This document shows positions 48,006 to 56,658 of a stretch of 64,000 nucleotides of DNA, one piece after another. Numbering within the stretch: position 1 is the stretch's first letter; each line of letters starts with the position of its first letter. Source of the DNA: Streptomyces sp. DH37 (lineage in GTDB: Bacteria > Actinomycetota > Actinomycetes > Streptomycetales > Streptomycetaceae); NCBI RefSeq assembly GCF_029813835.1, contig NZ_JARVKV010000021.1:1-64000 (forward strand), read 5' to 3'. The translations under genes and the position numbers were made by a program. The notes beneath the pieces are model-generated. The model saw only the letters and a list, made by a program, of their open reading frames with translations. It ran no database searches and was not told the DNA's origin.

Positions 48006-49283
48006 ATGAAGGTCACTCTGTTCGAGCAGGCGCCTTACAGGTTCCTGCCACCGGACTTCGAGAAGCACCACGACTCCGTGTGCACGACTCCGTACGATCT
48101 CACGACCGAACAGGGCGTGTACTCGTCGATCCGCGACCACATCGACGAACTGATGGCGGGTGCCAGGGCGGGATTCGACGGCCTCGCGCTCACCGAGCAC
48201 GCGCAGAGCTCCTACGACCTGATGCCGAATCCCAACCTGATCGCCGGTGCCCTGGCGTACGCCACGGAGACCGAGGGGCAGGACGTGGCGATCTTCCCCA
48301 TGGGCAGGTCGCTGGGCAAGACGCGCGAGCCCGTGCGAGTGGCCGAAGAGTACGCGATGATCGACGTGATCAGCGGCGGCCGGCTCGTCGCCGGCTTCCC
48401 CGTCGGACTGAGCTACGACGCCAGCATCAACAACGGGATCCCCCCGGTCGACGTCCGCGGGAGGTTCGACGAGAACCTCGAGCTGGTCCTGCGGGCCTGG
48501 CGCGACCGCGAACCGTTCGCCTGGAACGGCCGGTACGGACAGTACCCGCAGGTCAACATCTGGCCCCGCCCGCTGCAGAAGCGTCCGCCCGTGTGGATCA
48601 CCGGCATCGGAAACCCCCGGACCATGCAGCTCACCCTCGAACGGGGCTTCGGGTTCAACTACTTCGGCTTCGCCGGCGCCAAGCTCACGGGGAAGCGGAT
48701 ATTCGACCGCTTCTGGGAGCTCTCCGACCGCCTCGGCCTGGAACGCAACCCCTACCGGGTGGGCTTCCTGCAGTCGATCGCGGTCAGCGAGACGGACGCC
48801 CGCGCCGAGCAGGAGTACGCCGAGCACGTGGAGTACGCCTACCGCAAGGGGCTGGGCGCCATTCCGCCGGAGATGCTCGCCATTCCCGGCGGCATCAACA
48901 TCCACGGTGTGAAGGCGCTGCTGAAGGACCCCGCCGACTTCGGGCTCTACTACCAGATGCGCACCGCCACCTACGCGCAGCTCGCCGAGGCCGGCGTCGT
49001 CATCGCGGGCAGCCCGGCCACCGTGCGCGACCAGCTCGTCGAGTACTGCCGCACGTACGGCATCGGGAACCTGCACGCGATGCTCGGCTTCGGCTCGATG
49101 CCGAAGGAGCTGGTCCAGAAGAACGTCCGGCTGTTCGCCGACGAGGTCCTGCCGCACCTGCGCGACCTGTGGCGGGGCGAGGGGCACGTCCACCACTGGT
49201 GGCCCGAGCGGCTGGGCGGCACGGCCCTTCCCGAGGCCGACCGGGACACACCGTCCACGGCAGAGAAGGCGGTTGCCTCATGA
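48006..49283 (+). CDS. Luciferase-like (LLM) flavin monooxygenase
   Basis: The 425-residue TIM-barrel flavoenzyme is of the bacterial luciferase family: DGLALTEHAQSSYDL, IFPMGRSLGKTREPVRVAEEYAMIDVISGGRL, GFPVGLSYDASINN, RFDENLELVLRAWRD and a C-terminal VIAGSPATVRDQLVEY. Such enzymes use reduced FMN or F420 to insert oxygen or transfer hydride. It could hydroxylate or oxidise the alkyl or polyketide part. The stop overlaps the hydrolase start (ATGA), part of a three-gene coupled set. A GGAGGAAGA box lies before ATG 48006. Confidence 0.9.
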   Translation: MKVTLFEQAPYRFLPPDFEKHHDSVCTTPYDLTTEQGVYSSIRDHIDELMAGARAGFDGLALTEHAQSSYDLMPNPNLIAGALAYATETEGQDVAIFPMGRSLGKTREPVRVAEEYAMIDVISGGRLVAGFPVGLSYDASINNGIPPVDVRGRFDENLELVLRAWRDREPFAWNGRYGQYPQVNIWPRPLQKRPPVWITGIGNPRTMQLTLERGFGFNYFGFAGAKLTGKRIFDRFWELSDRLGLERNPYRVGFLQSIAVSETDARAEQEYAEHVEYAYRKGLGAIPPEMLAIPGGINIHGVKALLKDPADFGLYYQMRTATYAQLAEAGVVIAGSPATVRDQLVEYCRTYGIGNLHAMLGFGSMPKELVQKNVRLFADEVLPHLRDLWRGEGHVHHWWPERLGGTALPEADRDTPSTAEKAVAS

Positions 49284-50092
49284 CCACCGAACCCACTCAG
49301 CCCGAGGTCCGCGAGGAGACCGTCACGGTCTGGAACGGGCGCCTGGACATCCGGGTGAAGACCGCCGGAAGCGGCCCCCCGCTGCTCTATCTGCACGGAG
49401 CCACCGGCCTGGTCTGGGACCCGTTCCTGGCGCACCTCGCCGGCCAGTACTCCGTCTACGCCCCGGAGTTCCCGGGGACGAGCGCCGGGGACCCCGACGC
49501 CGTGCACGTCGTCGACGACCTCTCCGACATGGTGCTCGTCCACGAGGAGGTGATCCGGCGCCTCGGCCTGGAGCGGCCGGTGATCGTCGGACACGACTTC
49601 GGCGGAATGCTCGCCGCCGAACTGGCCGCGCACTTCCCGGACCTCCCCGGCAAGCTGGTGCTGCTCGCCCCCCTCGGACTGTGGCGGGAGGACATGCCCG
49701 TCGCCAGCCTCATGACCGCGTCGCAGGACAAGGTGCCGGGACTGCTCTTCCACGACTCCACCGGCGAGATCGCCCAGGCCGCCCTGGCGTTCCCCGAGGA
49801 CCCCGAGGCGGCCGTGGCCGCGGCCGCGGGCATGGTGTGGTCCCTCGGCAGCACCGGCAAGTTCGTCTGGCCGATCCCCGACCGCGGCTTGCGGGCGCGC
49901 CTGCACCGCGTCGCGGCCGACACGCTGGTCGTCTGGGGCCGCGAGGACAGCCTCGTGCCGGTCGGTTACGCCGACGAGTTCGCCGGCCACCTCGCCCGGA
50001 GCACGGTCGCGGTCGTCGAGGACAGCGGGCACCTGCCGCAGATCGAGCAGTTCAAACAGACCGTCGCGAAGGTGGAGGAGTTCCTGCGATGA
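49280..50092 (+). CDS. Alpha/beta hydrolase with Asp nucleophile
   Basis: The 270-residue hydrolase has LYLHGATGLVWDPF as the oxyanion-hole region and IVGHDFGGMLAAEL as the nucleophile elbow, with Asp106 where esterases have serine. A later Asp lies in WGREDSLVP and the catalytic His in DSGHLPQIE. An Asp elbow (GHDFGG) is typical of epoxide hydrolases and haloalkane dehalogenases. It may therefore open an epoxide made by the upstream monooxygenase. Its start and stop overlap the flanking genes (ATGA both sides). Confidence 0.88.
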   Translation: MTTEPTQPEVREETVTVWNGRLDIRVKTAGSGPPLLYLHGATGLVWDPFLAHLAGQYSVYAPEFPGTSAGDPDAVHVVDDLSDMVLVHEEVIRRLGLERPVIVGHDFGGMLAAELAAHFPDLPGKLVLLAPLGLWREDMPVASLMTASQDKVPGLLFHDSTGEIAQAALAFPEDPEAAVAAAAGMVWSLGSTGKFVWPIPDRGLRARLHRVAADTLVVWGREDSLVPVGYADEFAGHLARSTVAVVEDSGHLPQIEQFKQTVAKVEEFLR

Positions 50093-50901
50093 GGGGCGCG
50101 GAGGCGCCCCGACCCCTCGCTCTGGAGGGAAGGAAAGCCCTGGTGACCGGAGCCTCGCGGGGCATCGGCCGCGCCGTCGCGATCGGCTACGCCGAGGCCG
50201 GGGCCGACGTCGCCCTGCTGGCGCGGGGCGTGGAGGGACTGGAGGAGGTGGCGGCCGAGATCGGGAAGCTGGGCCGGTGCGCCGTCGTCCTCGCGTGCGA
50301 CGTGGAGGACCCCGCCCAGGTCGAGGACAGCGTGGAACGGGCGGTGGCGGAACTGGGCCCGCTGGACGTGGTCGTGAACAACGCGGGCGGCATCACCTGC
50401 GCCGGGCCGTTCCTGGACCTCGACCACGACCAGTGGCAGCGGGAGATGCGGCTCAACTTCGAGTCCGTCCTGCACGTGTGCCGGTCGGTCGGCCGCCGCA
50501 TGGTCGAACGCGGCGAGGGCTCGGTGATCAACATCTCGTCCGTCGCGGGAAACGCCGGGCTGCCGAACTACGGCCCGTACGCGGTGGCCAAGGCCGCCGT
50601 CATCTCGCTGACCCACTCCCTCGCCGCCGAGTGGGCCTCCAAGGGCGTACGCGTCAACGCGATAGCCCCGGGCTGGCTGCACACGGACCTCACGGACGAC
50701 TTCGTCACCGATCCGCGGCTGTCCGAGCGCTTCCTGTCGGTCGTGCCGGCCGGCAGGTTCGGGGAACCGGAGGAGGTCGTCGGCCTCGCCGTCTACCTGG
50801 CGGGCGACGAGTCCCGCTTCATGACCGGCTCGTCGGTCGTGATCGACGGCGGAATATCCTCCTTCTACGGCGGCTCCGCCCTCCTGGGGGCCTTCGGCTG
50901 A
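50089..50901 (+). CDS. SDR-family oxidoreductase
   Basis: The 270-residue classical SDR (FabG-like) has GASRGIGRAVA as the cofactor motif, VNNAGGIT, catalytic Ser and Tyr-x-x-x-Lys in ISSVAGNAG and YAVAKAA, and the C-terminal MTGSSVVIDGG. It reduces a ketone or oxidises an alcohol with NAD(P)H. It could supply the beta-keto reduction missing from the PKS, or oxidise the diol product of the hydrolase. It is the last gene of the tRNA operon and ends before a strong hairpin. Confidence 0.9.
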   Translation: MRGAEAPRPLALEGRKALVTGASRGIGRAVAIGYAEAGADVALLARGVEGLEEVAAEIGKLGRCAVVLACDVEDPAQVEDSVERAVAELGPLDVVVNNAGGITCAGPFLDLDHDQWQREMRLNFESVLHVCRSVGRRMVERGEGSVINISSVAGNAGLPNYGPYAVAKAAVISLTHSLAAEWASKGVRVNAIAPGWLHTDLTDDFVTDPRLSERFLSVVPAGRFGEPEEVVGLAVYLAGDESRFMTGSSVVIDGGISSFYGGSALLGAFG

Positions 50902-51002
50902 GCAGCGGCCGGGCCGCTCCCCGCCGCGCCCGGCGACCATGCGAACGGGCCCTGCCCGGGGCCGCCGTCCCCACCTCCCCGGGGGCCGGTGGACCACCCT
51001 TC

Positions 51003-51037
51003 CGACGGACGTCGCCGGCCCCCGGCGACGTCCGTCG
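51003..51037. terminator. 16-bp perfect hairpin ending the cluster
   Basis: CGACGGACGTCGCCGG and its exact complement flank a CCC loop, about 100 bases past the SDR stop codon. It is a strong candidate end for the rightward operon and right border of the biosynthetic cluster. Confidence 0.8.
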
Positions 51038-51222
51038 CCGCATGGGCGGGCATGCGCGGGTCCAGCCCGCTCGGCGTGCTCCGCGACCGGGAGCGGCCCG
51101 CCGGCTCCGGGCGGGCCGGAAGGTACGGAGGTACGGACGGCACCGCCTCCGGGGACTTTCGGCCCTGCCGGGAAGATCGTCGCGGGACGAGTCTGGGGGT
51201 GCCACGACGGCAGGAGGAAACC

Positions 51223-52002
51223 ATGAACCGTTCGCAGATCCGTCCCCTCCCGGAGGTCAGGGTCGAGGTCCGGGGCGAGGTGCCCGGGGACGCGGCCGAG
51301 TACGCGCGGGCCAAGGTGCTGGCGGCCCTCGGCAAGGTCGGGGAGCCGGTCCTGGGCACCAGGGTGAAGCTGAGCCAGGCGGTCGGCGCCTCCGTGCGGC
51401 GCCCCGCGCTCGCCCAAGTGAACGTGGACGTCAACGGTCACCCGGTGCGGGCCCGGGTCACCGCGGACACCATGCCCGAGGCGATCGACCTGCTGCGCGA
51501 CCGCCTGGCGGGGCGGCTGGCCCGCGTCCACCGTCACGGGCACCACGGCAGGCCCCGCCACGGCGGGACGCACCGGCGGCCGCACCCCGGCCCGCACGCC
51601 GGGCGGGGACAGCGGATCGTGCGCCACCGCACCCACGGCCCGGCCCGGCAGACCCCGGCGGAGGCGGTGCGCGGGATGGAGGCCCTGGGGTACGAGTTCC
51701 ACCTGTTCACCGACGCCGTCTCGGGCGTCGACAGCGTGGTCTACCGGGACGGCACGGGCGGCCACCGGCTGGCCCGGGCCCGCCGGGACGTGCCCGCGCC
51801 GGTGACCTCGGGCCTTCCGCCGGCCGCCTCCCTGGGGGTCAGCGGGATCCCGGCGCCCCGCATGGGGGTCGAGCAGGCGGTGTGGCGGCTGGAGACCACC
51901 GGCCTGCCGTTCGTGTTCTTCGTCGACGCCTCCACCGGACGCGGCGCCCTGCTCCACCACCGCCGCGACGGCCACTACGGGCTGATCACCCCGGCGGACT
52001 GA
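51223..52002 (+). CDS. hpf: Long hibernation-promoting-factor-like protein
   Basis: The 259-residue protein has an N-terminal S30AE/HPF-like domain (PEVRVEVRGEVPGDAAEYARAK to about residue 105). A basic His/Arg-rich linker (HRHGHHGRPRHGG) follows, then two C-terminal dimerisation-type repeats, FHLFTDAVSGVDSVVYRDG and LPFVFFVDASTGRGALLHHRRDG. Proteins of this layout (dormancy-type HPFs of actinobacteria) pair ribosomes into inactive dimers under stress. The ATG has an AGGAGG box. It stands alone outside the cluster terminator. Confidence 0.82.
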   Translation: MNRSQIRPLPEVRVEVRGEVPGDAAEYARAKVLAALGKVGEPVLGTRVKLSQAVGASVRRPALAQVNVDVNGHPVRARVTADTMPEAIDLLRDRLAGRLARVHRHGHHGRPRHGGTHRRPHPGPHAGRGQRIVRHRTHGPARQTPAEAVRGMEALGYEFHLFTDAVSGVDSVVYRDGTGGHRLARARRDVPAPVTSGLPPAASLGVSGIPAPRMGVEQAVWRLETTGLPFVFFVDASTGRGALLHHRRDGHYGLITPAD

Positions 52003-52018
52003 CGCGCGGGCGGCTCGG

Positions 52019-52049
52019 GTCCCGTCCGGCCACCCCGCCCGGACGGGAC
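52019..52049. terminator. 11-bp hairpin between convergent genes
   Basis: GTCCCGTCCGG and its exact complement flank a nine-base loop between the hibernation-factor gene and the leftward kinase gene. It can end both transcripts. Confidence 0.65.
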
Positions 52050-52166
52050 CCGCCGGCCCGGCGCCTCCTCCGGACGAGCCCGAACGAGGCGACGGCGCCG
52101 CTCCCGGCATCCGGCGCCGGGCGCCGGGCGCCCGGACGCGGCACGGCGGGGACGGACGTCAGGGCG

Positions 52167-53171
52167 TCACGCGCGGGCGGGGCCGGAGGGCGCCGGGCCG
52201 AGGGCGTCCAGGGCTGCCTCCAGGTGCGGCGTCACGTGCCGCCGCACCCAGGCGCGGTGCCCGGCGGGGTAGCGGCGCGGTTCCACCTCCACCAGCATGA
52301 TCAGGTAGAGATAGCAGCGGTACAGCGCCATCCGGGTCCGGGCCGCGGCGTCGAAACCGGTGCGGCCGCCGCCGGAGGCGTACCCCGCCAGGAACGCCGG
52401 ATCGTCCTCGATGTCGCCGAACAGCGCCGACGAGGCGAAGTCCGCCAGCGGATCGCCCCAGAACATCCGCTCGCCGTCGATGATCCCGCCGATGGTCCGG
52501 GCGCCCGGAGCGCCCGTCAGCAGCACGTTGCCCTGCCAGAGGTCGAAGTGGACCAGGGCGGGGACCGTCACCTCCTCCAGGACCGGGGAGGCCGCGTGGA
52601 CCCGGCGGCGTATCAGGGCCGCGGGCCGCGGCAGCCGGACGCCGTACCGTACGGCATCGTCGAGCACGGCGTCCAGCATGGCGGTGAAGGCCGGCCGCCA
52701 CGCGGGGGCGAGGGGCGCCACCGACTCGGCGGGATAGCCGAAGGCCGGTCCGGTGACGGTGTGCAGCCGCGCCACCAGACGGCCCAGTTCCCCGCGCAGC
52801 CGGGACCGTTCGCCGTCCTCCAGGGTCTCCGCCACCGCGTCCCAGGGGGTGCCGGGGCAGGCCGACATCAGCAGGAACGGCCCGGCGCCCGCGCCCCCGC
52901 GGTCCTCGTGCACCACCTCCGGCACCGGGACCCCGCCCGCGTCGGCGGCCGCGCGGTGGAACACCGCCTCGCCGCGCAGGATGCCCCGCTCGTACCGCAG
53001 GCACGGGGCCGTGGCGGGCGGCGGCACCTTCAGCACCAGCTCCCGGCCGTCGGCCGCCGTGATCCGGTGGACCGAGTTGTAGGTACCACCGGGCAGCCGT
53101 TCGCAGCGCACCACCTGCCCGGCCGGAAGGCCCGCCGCCGCCAGCATCCCCCGGATCGCGTCCCCGCTCAC
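52167..53171 (-). CDS. APH-family phosphotransferase
   Basis: The 334-residue protein has the aminoglycoside phosphotransferase/choline kinase fold: RLPGGTYNSVHRI as nucleotide loop, LVLKVPP with the ATP-binding lysine, HFDLWQGNVLL as the Brenner-type catalytic loop (His-x-Asp...Asn) and IIDGERMFWGDPLADF with the metal-binding Asp. It phosphorylates a small hydroxylated molecule; antibiotic inactivation is possible but unproven. I use GTG 53171; GTG 53177 is the alternative. Confidence 0.87.
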   Translation of the reverse strand: MSGDAIRGMLAAAGLPAGQVVRCERLPGGTYNSVHRITAADGRELVLKVPPPATAPCLRYERGILRGEAVFHRAAADAGGVPVPEVVHEDRGGAGAGPFLLMSACPGTPWDAVAETLEDGERSRLRGELGRLVARLHTVTGPAFGYPAESVAPLAPAWRPAFTAMLDAVLDDAVRYGVRLPRPAALIRRRVHAASPVLEEVTVPALVHFDLWQGNVLLTGAPGARTIGGIIDGERMFWGDPLADFASSALFGDIEDDPAFLAGYASGGGRTGFDAAARTRMALYRCYLYLIMLVEVEPRRYPAGHRAWVRRHVTPHLEAALDALGPAPSGPARA

Positions 53172-53321
53172 GGACACCGCCCCCCCGGGACGCCGGACGC
53201 GTCCCGTACGAACCGACAGCCCGCCCCCACAAGCCATGAGAGCGCTCCCAAGCGTATCCGGGAGCGGGCGGCTCCGGCGGGTCGGCCGCCCGTGCGGGCG
53301 CGCGGTGCCTACCGTCGCGGT

Positions 53322-53759
53322 ATGCCCCTCATCCGGATCGAGCGCCGGACGCACCTGAGCGCCGGGGAGGCGTGGCGCCGGCTGACGGCCTGGGAACGCC
53401 ACGCCCGCCACGTCCCGTTCACGGCGATCACGGTCGCCACCGCGCCGCCCACGCGCGTCGGCACGCGTTTCACGGCGCGTACGGGTGTCGGGCGCGCCGG
53501 GTTCGACGACCCCATGGAGGTCGTCCGCTGGGAACCGCCCGCCAGGGGCCGCCCCGGCCGCTGCCGCCTGGAGAAGCGGGGGAGCGTGGTGCTCGGCTGG
53601 GCCGAGGTGGAGGTGTCCCCGGTGGACGGGGGAGCGCTGGTCGTCTGGCGCGAGGAGGCGTGCGTACGGGGACTGCCGCGTCCGATGGACGCGCCCACGG
53701 CCTGGGTGGGCCGCCTGCTGTTCGGGCGGGTGGTCACGGGACTGCTGAGGGATTCGTAG
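53322..53759 (+). CDS. SRPBCC-family protein
   Basis: The 145-residue START-like protein has RIERRTHLSAGEAWRRLTAWERHARHVPF, a mid-barrel MEVVRWEPPARGRPGRCRLEKRG and a C-terminal helix AWVGRLLFGRVVTGLL. The fold makes a deep hydrophobic pocket for lipids or polyketides. In Streptomyces this short version is a common orphan protein of unknown ligand. It is divergent from the kinase gene, with about 150 bases between. Confidence 0.78.
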   Translation: MPLIRIERRTHLSAGEAWRRLTAWERHARHVPFTAITVATAPPTRVGTRFTARTGVGRAGFDDPMEVVRWEPPARGRPGRCRLEKRGSVVLGWAEVEVSPVDGGALVVWREEACVRGLPRPMDAPTAWVGRLLFGRVVTGLLRDS

Positions 53760-53789
53760 GGGCTCCGGACCCCGTGCGCGCCCCACGGT

Positions 53790-54048
53790 TCGGAGCAGCG
53801 GGACGATCACGTACTCGGCGCTGTGCCGACCGGTTCGCCGTGCTCGCGCGGCATGCGCATGAAGATGGCCACCGTGGCCACCGTGGCCGGTGAGGGGCGG
53901 GCGGCCCTTCTGCCCGCCGGTGGCGATGACGAGCCCGGCGGCGATGGCGCGCGGGCCCAGTCCCCGGCCCCGGTGGTGGGGGAGAGCCGTCGCGAGCAGG
54001 CTGCCGCCGCCCGCCGCCGATCACGACCACCTCGGTGTTCTCGGCCAC
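53790..54048 (-). pseudogene. NADH-dehydrogenase-like N-terminal remnant
   Basis: A GTG at 54048 opens AENTEVVVIGGG, the FAD-binding start of NDH-2-like flavoproteins (usually followed by YAG). The frame then degrades. A shifted frame keeps LLATAL and AGLVIATGG before the sequence becomes unreadable. An intact paralogue lies immediately upstream (54249-55469), so this looks like the decayed end of a duplicate. Evidence is short. Confidence 0.4.
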
Positions 54049-54248
54049 GGGGGTTGCCCCGCTGTCCAGGGGCCGGCCCCGAGGCACCGCGTGACGGCAG
54101 CGAGCCGTCGCACGCCGTCCGCATGCGGCCGGTGGCGCCTGGAGCCCGGGAGCGTTTCGGGCAGCCGGTACGCCGGAGAGGCCGGCCCGGTTTCCGGCCG
54201 GCCTCGAAGCGATCAGCGGCGGTGCCGTCCGCGCGGGCCCCTGGGCGG

Positions 54249-55469
54249 CTATGCGATCGCCCTCCCGGCGGACGCGTCCGGCGCGGCGGCCAGGCGGCGC
54301 CTGCGCCTGGGCAGACCGAAGGTCGGGTGCGAGGTGGCCCACAGCGACATCCTGAGGATGCCCGCCTTGATCCGCGCCGCCTTCCGGCCGCCCACGTACT
54401 TCGGCCTGGCCCGCCCCTCGTCGTCGACCGTCTGCAGGATCCCGTCCCGCCGACCGAGGCTGATGTGGTTGCCCAGGTACTCCAGCTTGGTGTGCGCGAT
54501 CCCGCGGCCGGTCAGGCGTCCCACGATCGCCTCCGTGGCCTGCCGGCCGGTGTAGCCGGCCGAAGCGCAGGACATCGGCAGCGGCCGGCCGTTGTCGCCG
54601 ACGGCCCAGGCGCTGTCCCCGACGGCGTAGACGTTCGGGTGCGAGACCGACCGCATGGTGCGATCGACGACGATCCGGCCGTCCTCGGTGACCTCCAGCC
54701 CGCCGGCGGCGGCGATGGGTGCGACCGCGAAGCCGGCCGTCCACACGGTCGCGTCGGACGCCAGGGAGGTGCCGTCGGCGCACAGCACCCGCGTCGCTTC
54801 GACGGCCTCGACGCCGGTGTGCTCCAGGACGGTGACGCCCAGCCGGTCGCAGGCCCGGCGCAGGTGGCCGCGGGCTCCGGCGGAGAGCCGGGCGCCCAGC
54901 TCGCCGCGGGCGACCAGCGTCACCGACAGGCCGGGCCGGGATTCGGCGATCTCGGTGGCGGTCTCGATGCCGGTCAGCCCGTCGCCGACGACCAGCACGC
55001 TCCCGCCCCGGCTCCGCCCGTCCAGGCTGTCCAGGCGTTCGCGCAGGCGCAGCGCCGAGGGCCGGCCGGTGACGTCGAAGGCGTGCTCGGCCACGCCGGG
55101 GACGCCGTGGTCGGCGACGCGGCTGCCGAGCGCGTAGAGAAGCGTGTCGTAGCCGAGCTCGCCGCCGTCACCGCCGCCGCCGCCGGCGTCGGTGCCGGCG
55201 GCCACGGCGACGACCCGGCGCTCGGGGTCGACGGCGGTGACGCGGGCCAGGCGCAGCCGTATCCCCGTGCCCGCGAAGACGTCGGCGAGCCTGCGGGCCT
55301 CGATCTCCCGGCCGGCCGCGAGCTGGTGCAGCCGCAGCCGCTCGACGAAGTCCGGCTCGGCGTTGACCACGGTGATCTCGGCATCCGCCGGGGACAGCCG
55401 GCGGGCCAGGGTCCCGGCCGCGTAGGCCCCGGCATAGCCGGCGCCGAGGACGACGATGCGGTGCTTCAT
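54249..55469 (-). CDS. Type II NADH dehydrogenase-like flavoprotein
   Basis: The 406-residue pyridine-nucleotide-disulfide oxidoreductase has RIVVLGAGYAGAYAAGTL as the FAD-binding start, VVGDGLTGIETATEIAE as the NADH-binding motif, and VYAVGDSAW for FAD near residue 290. It lacks the CxxC redox pair of thiol reductases, as expected for NDH-2-like enzymes, which pass electrons from NADH to quinone or another acceptor. The C-terminal region (HTKLEYLGNHISLGRRDG) is typical of Streptomyces copies. A poly-Gly loop near residue 98 is low complexity. It appears monocistronic. Confidence 0.87.
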   Translation of the reverse strand: MKHRIVVLGAGYAGAYAAGTLARRLSPADAEITVVNAEPDFVERLRLHQLAAGREIEARRLADVFAGTGIRLRLARVTAVDPERRVVAVAAGTDAGGGGGDGGELGYDTLLYALGSRVADHGVPGVAEHAFDVTGRPSALRLRERLDSLDGRSRGGSVLVVGDGLTGIETATEIAESRPGLSVTLVARGELGARLSAGARGHLRRACDRLGVTVLEHTGVEAVEATRVLCADGTSLASDATVWTAGFAVAPIAAAGGLEVTEDGRIVVDRTMRSVSHPNVYAVGDSAWAVGDNGRPLPMSCASAGYTGRQATEAIVGRLTGRGIAHTKLEYLGNHISLGRRDGILQTVDDEGRARPKYVGGRKAARIKAGILRMSLWATSHPTFGLPRRRRRLAAAPDASAGRAIA

Positions 55470-55826
55470 GTGTCACTCCTGTCGGTTCGCTTGCTCCCGG
55501 TGAGTTGAGCGGGGCAGCGCCCTGATTGCTGACAGGAACTGCGTGTGGCATGGCTCACAGAGCGGCAGGAGCGCCGCCCGGCGATGCCCGCGAGGCCGAG
55601 GCGGCGACCGTCTCCCGTGTCCGTACCGGACCGTCGCGGGGCCGGCTCGGGGGTCGGGCACCCGGTCGGCGAAGCCCGCAGGGCCCCTCGCCGTGTCCCC
55701 GCGCGTGATCGGCCGGTGGCGTCGCCGGGCGCGTCGGTCGTCGCGCCCGGCTCCTCGCGGCCCGTCTCGGACCGGTGGCGCGCGAGGACGCCGGCCAGGT
55801 CGGAGAGCACGGTCTCCGGGGGCGGC
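55470..55826. other. Intergenic, no supported gene
   Basis: The 357 bases between two leftward genes contain a leftward frame beginning MLSDLAGVLARHRSETG, a helix-like start that soon turns to low complexity. It may be the relic of a small protein. I cannot support a gene. Confidence 0.35.
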
Positions 55827-56585
55827 TCACACCTTCCGCACGGTCACGCCGGCCGCCGCCAGCGCACCGGTCTCGTCCTCCGGGGCGCCCTCCTCCGTCA
55901 CCACCGCGTCGAGCGCCGAGGCCGGCGCGACGAAGGCGAGGGCGGTGCGGGAGAACTTGGCCGCGTCGGCGACCGCGATCACCCGGCGGGCCGAGGCGAT
56001 CGCGGCGCGCTTGACCGCGGCGTCGGCGAGGTCGTACGCGGTCAGCCCGTTCGCCGCGTTCAGCCCGCAGCAGCCGATGACGGCGGTGTCGAAGCGCAGC
56101 GAGGCCAGGGACGCCTCGGTCAGCGGGCCGGTCAGCGCCAGTTCCCCCGGGCGCGGCTCCCCGCCGGGCAGCAGCAGCTTCAGCCGGGGGGCGCCGGTCA
56201 GCGCGTTGGCGGCGTGCAGGGACAGCGGCACGACGGTCAGCCGGCGCTCCGCCAGGACGCGGGCCACCTCCAGGCAGGTCGTGCCGCTGTCGAGGACGAC
56301 CGACTCGCCGTCGGCGATCAGGCCGGCGGCCTCGGCGGCGATCCGCCGCTTGGCGTCCGGCCTCTCCAGCTCCCTCAGCCCGAAGGGGGGCTCCTCACCG
56401 CGCAGCAGGAGGCTGCTGGCCCCGCCGCGGTACCGTTCCAGGACGCCCTGGTCCGCCAGGACCTCCAGATCGCGCCGGATGGTCATCTCCGACGCGCCGG
56501 TGAGCCCGGCCAGCTCCGCCACGCTCAACTGCCCTGCCTCGCGCACGGCCTCGGTGATCCGTCTCAGTCGCTCCGCACTCGCCAT
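55827..56585 (-). CDS. DeoR-family transcriptional regulator
   Basis: The 252-residue protein has an N-terminal winged helix (RLRRITEAVREAGQLSVAELAGLTGASEMTIRRDLEVLADQGVL) and a C-terminal sugar-phosphate sensor domain with LDSGTTCLEVARVL and AVIGCCGLNAANGL, as in GlpR/DeoR repressors. It probably represses the divergent MFS gene and releases it when a phosphorylated sugar binds. I chose ATG 56585 over 56600 because the latter lies within the operator repeat. Confidence 0.9.
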   Translation of the reverse strand: MASAERLRRITEAVREAGQLSVAELAGLTGASEMTIRRDLEVLADQGVLERYRGGASSLLLRGEEPPFGLRELERPDAKRRIAAEAAGLIADGESVVLDSGTTCLEVARVLAERRLTVVPLSLHAANALTGAPRLKLLLPGGEPRPGELALTGPLTEASLASLRFDTAVIGCCGLNAANGLTAYDLADAAVKRAAIASARRVIAVADAAKFSRTALAFVAPASALDAVVTEEGAPEDETGALAAAGVTVRKV

Positions 56586-56589
56586 ACCG

Positions 56590-56622
56590 GAATTGAACAC
56601 ACGTGATGTGCGTAATTCAATC
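56590..56622. promoter_or_regulatory. Inverted-repeat operator in DeoR/MFS gap
   Basis: Imperfect inverted repeats GAATTGAAC...GTAATTCAATC with central ACGTGATGTGCGT lie between the divergent genes. This AT-rich patch stands out from the GC-rich surroundings and fits a DeoR dimer site covering both promoters. Confidence 0.55.
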
Positions 56623-56658
56623 TATCGAACAGCGATTTTGTTTGTTAGGTTCGGGAAC

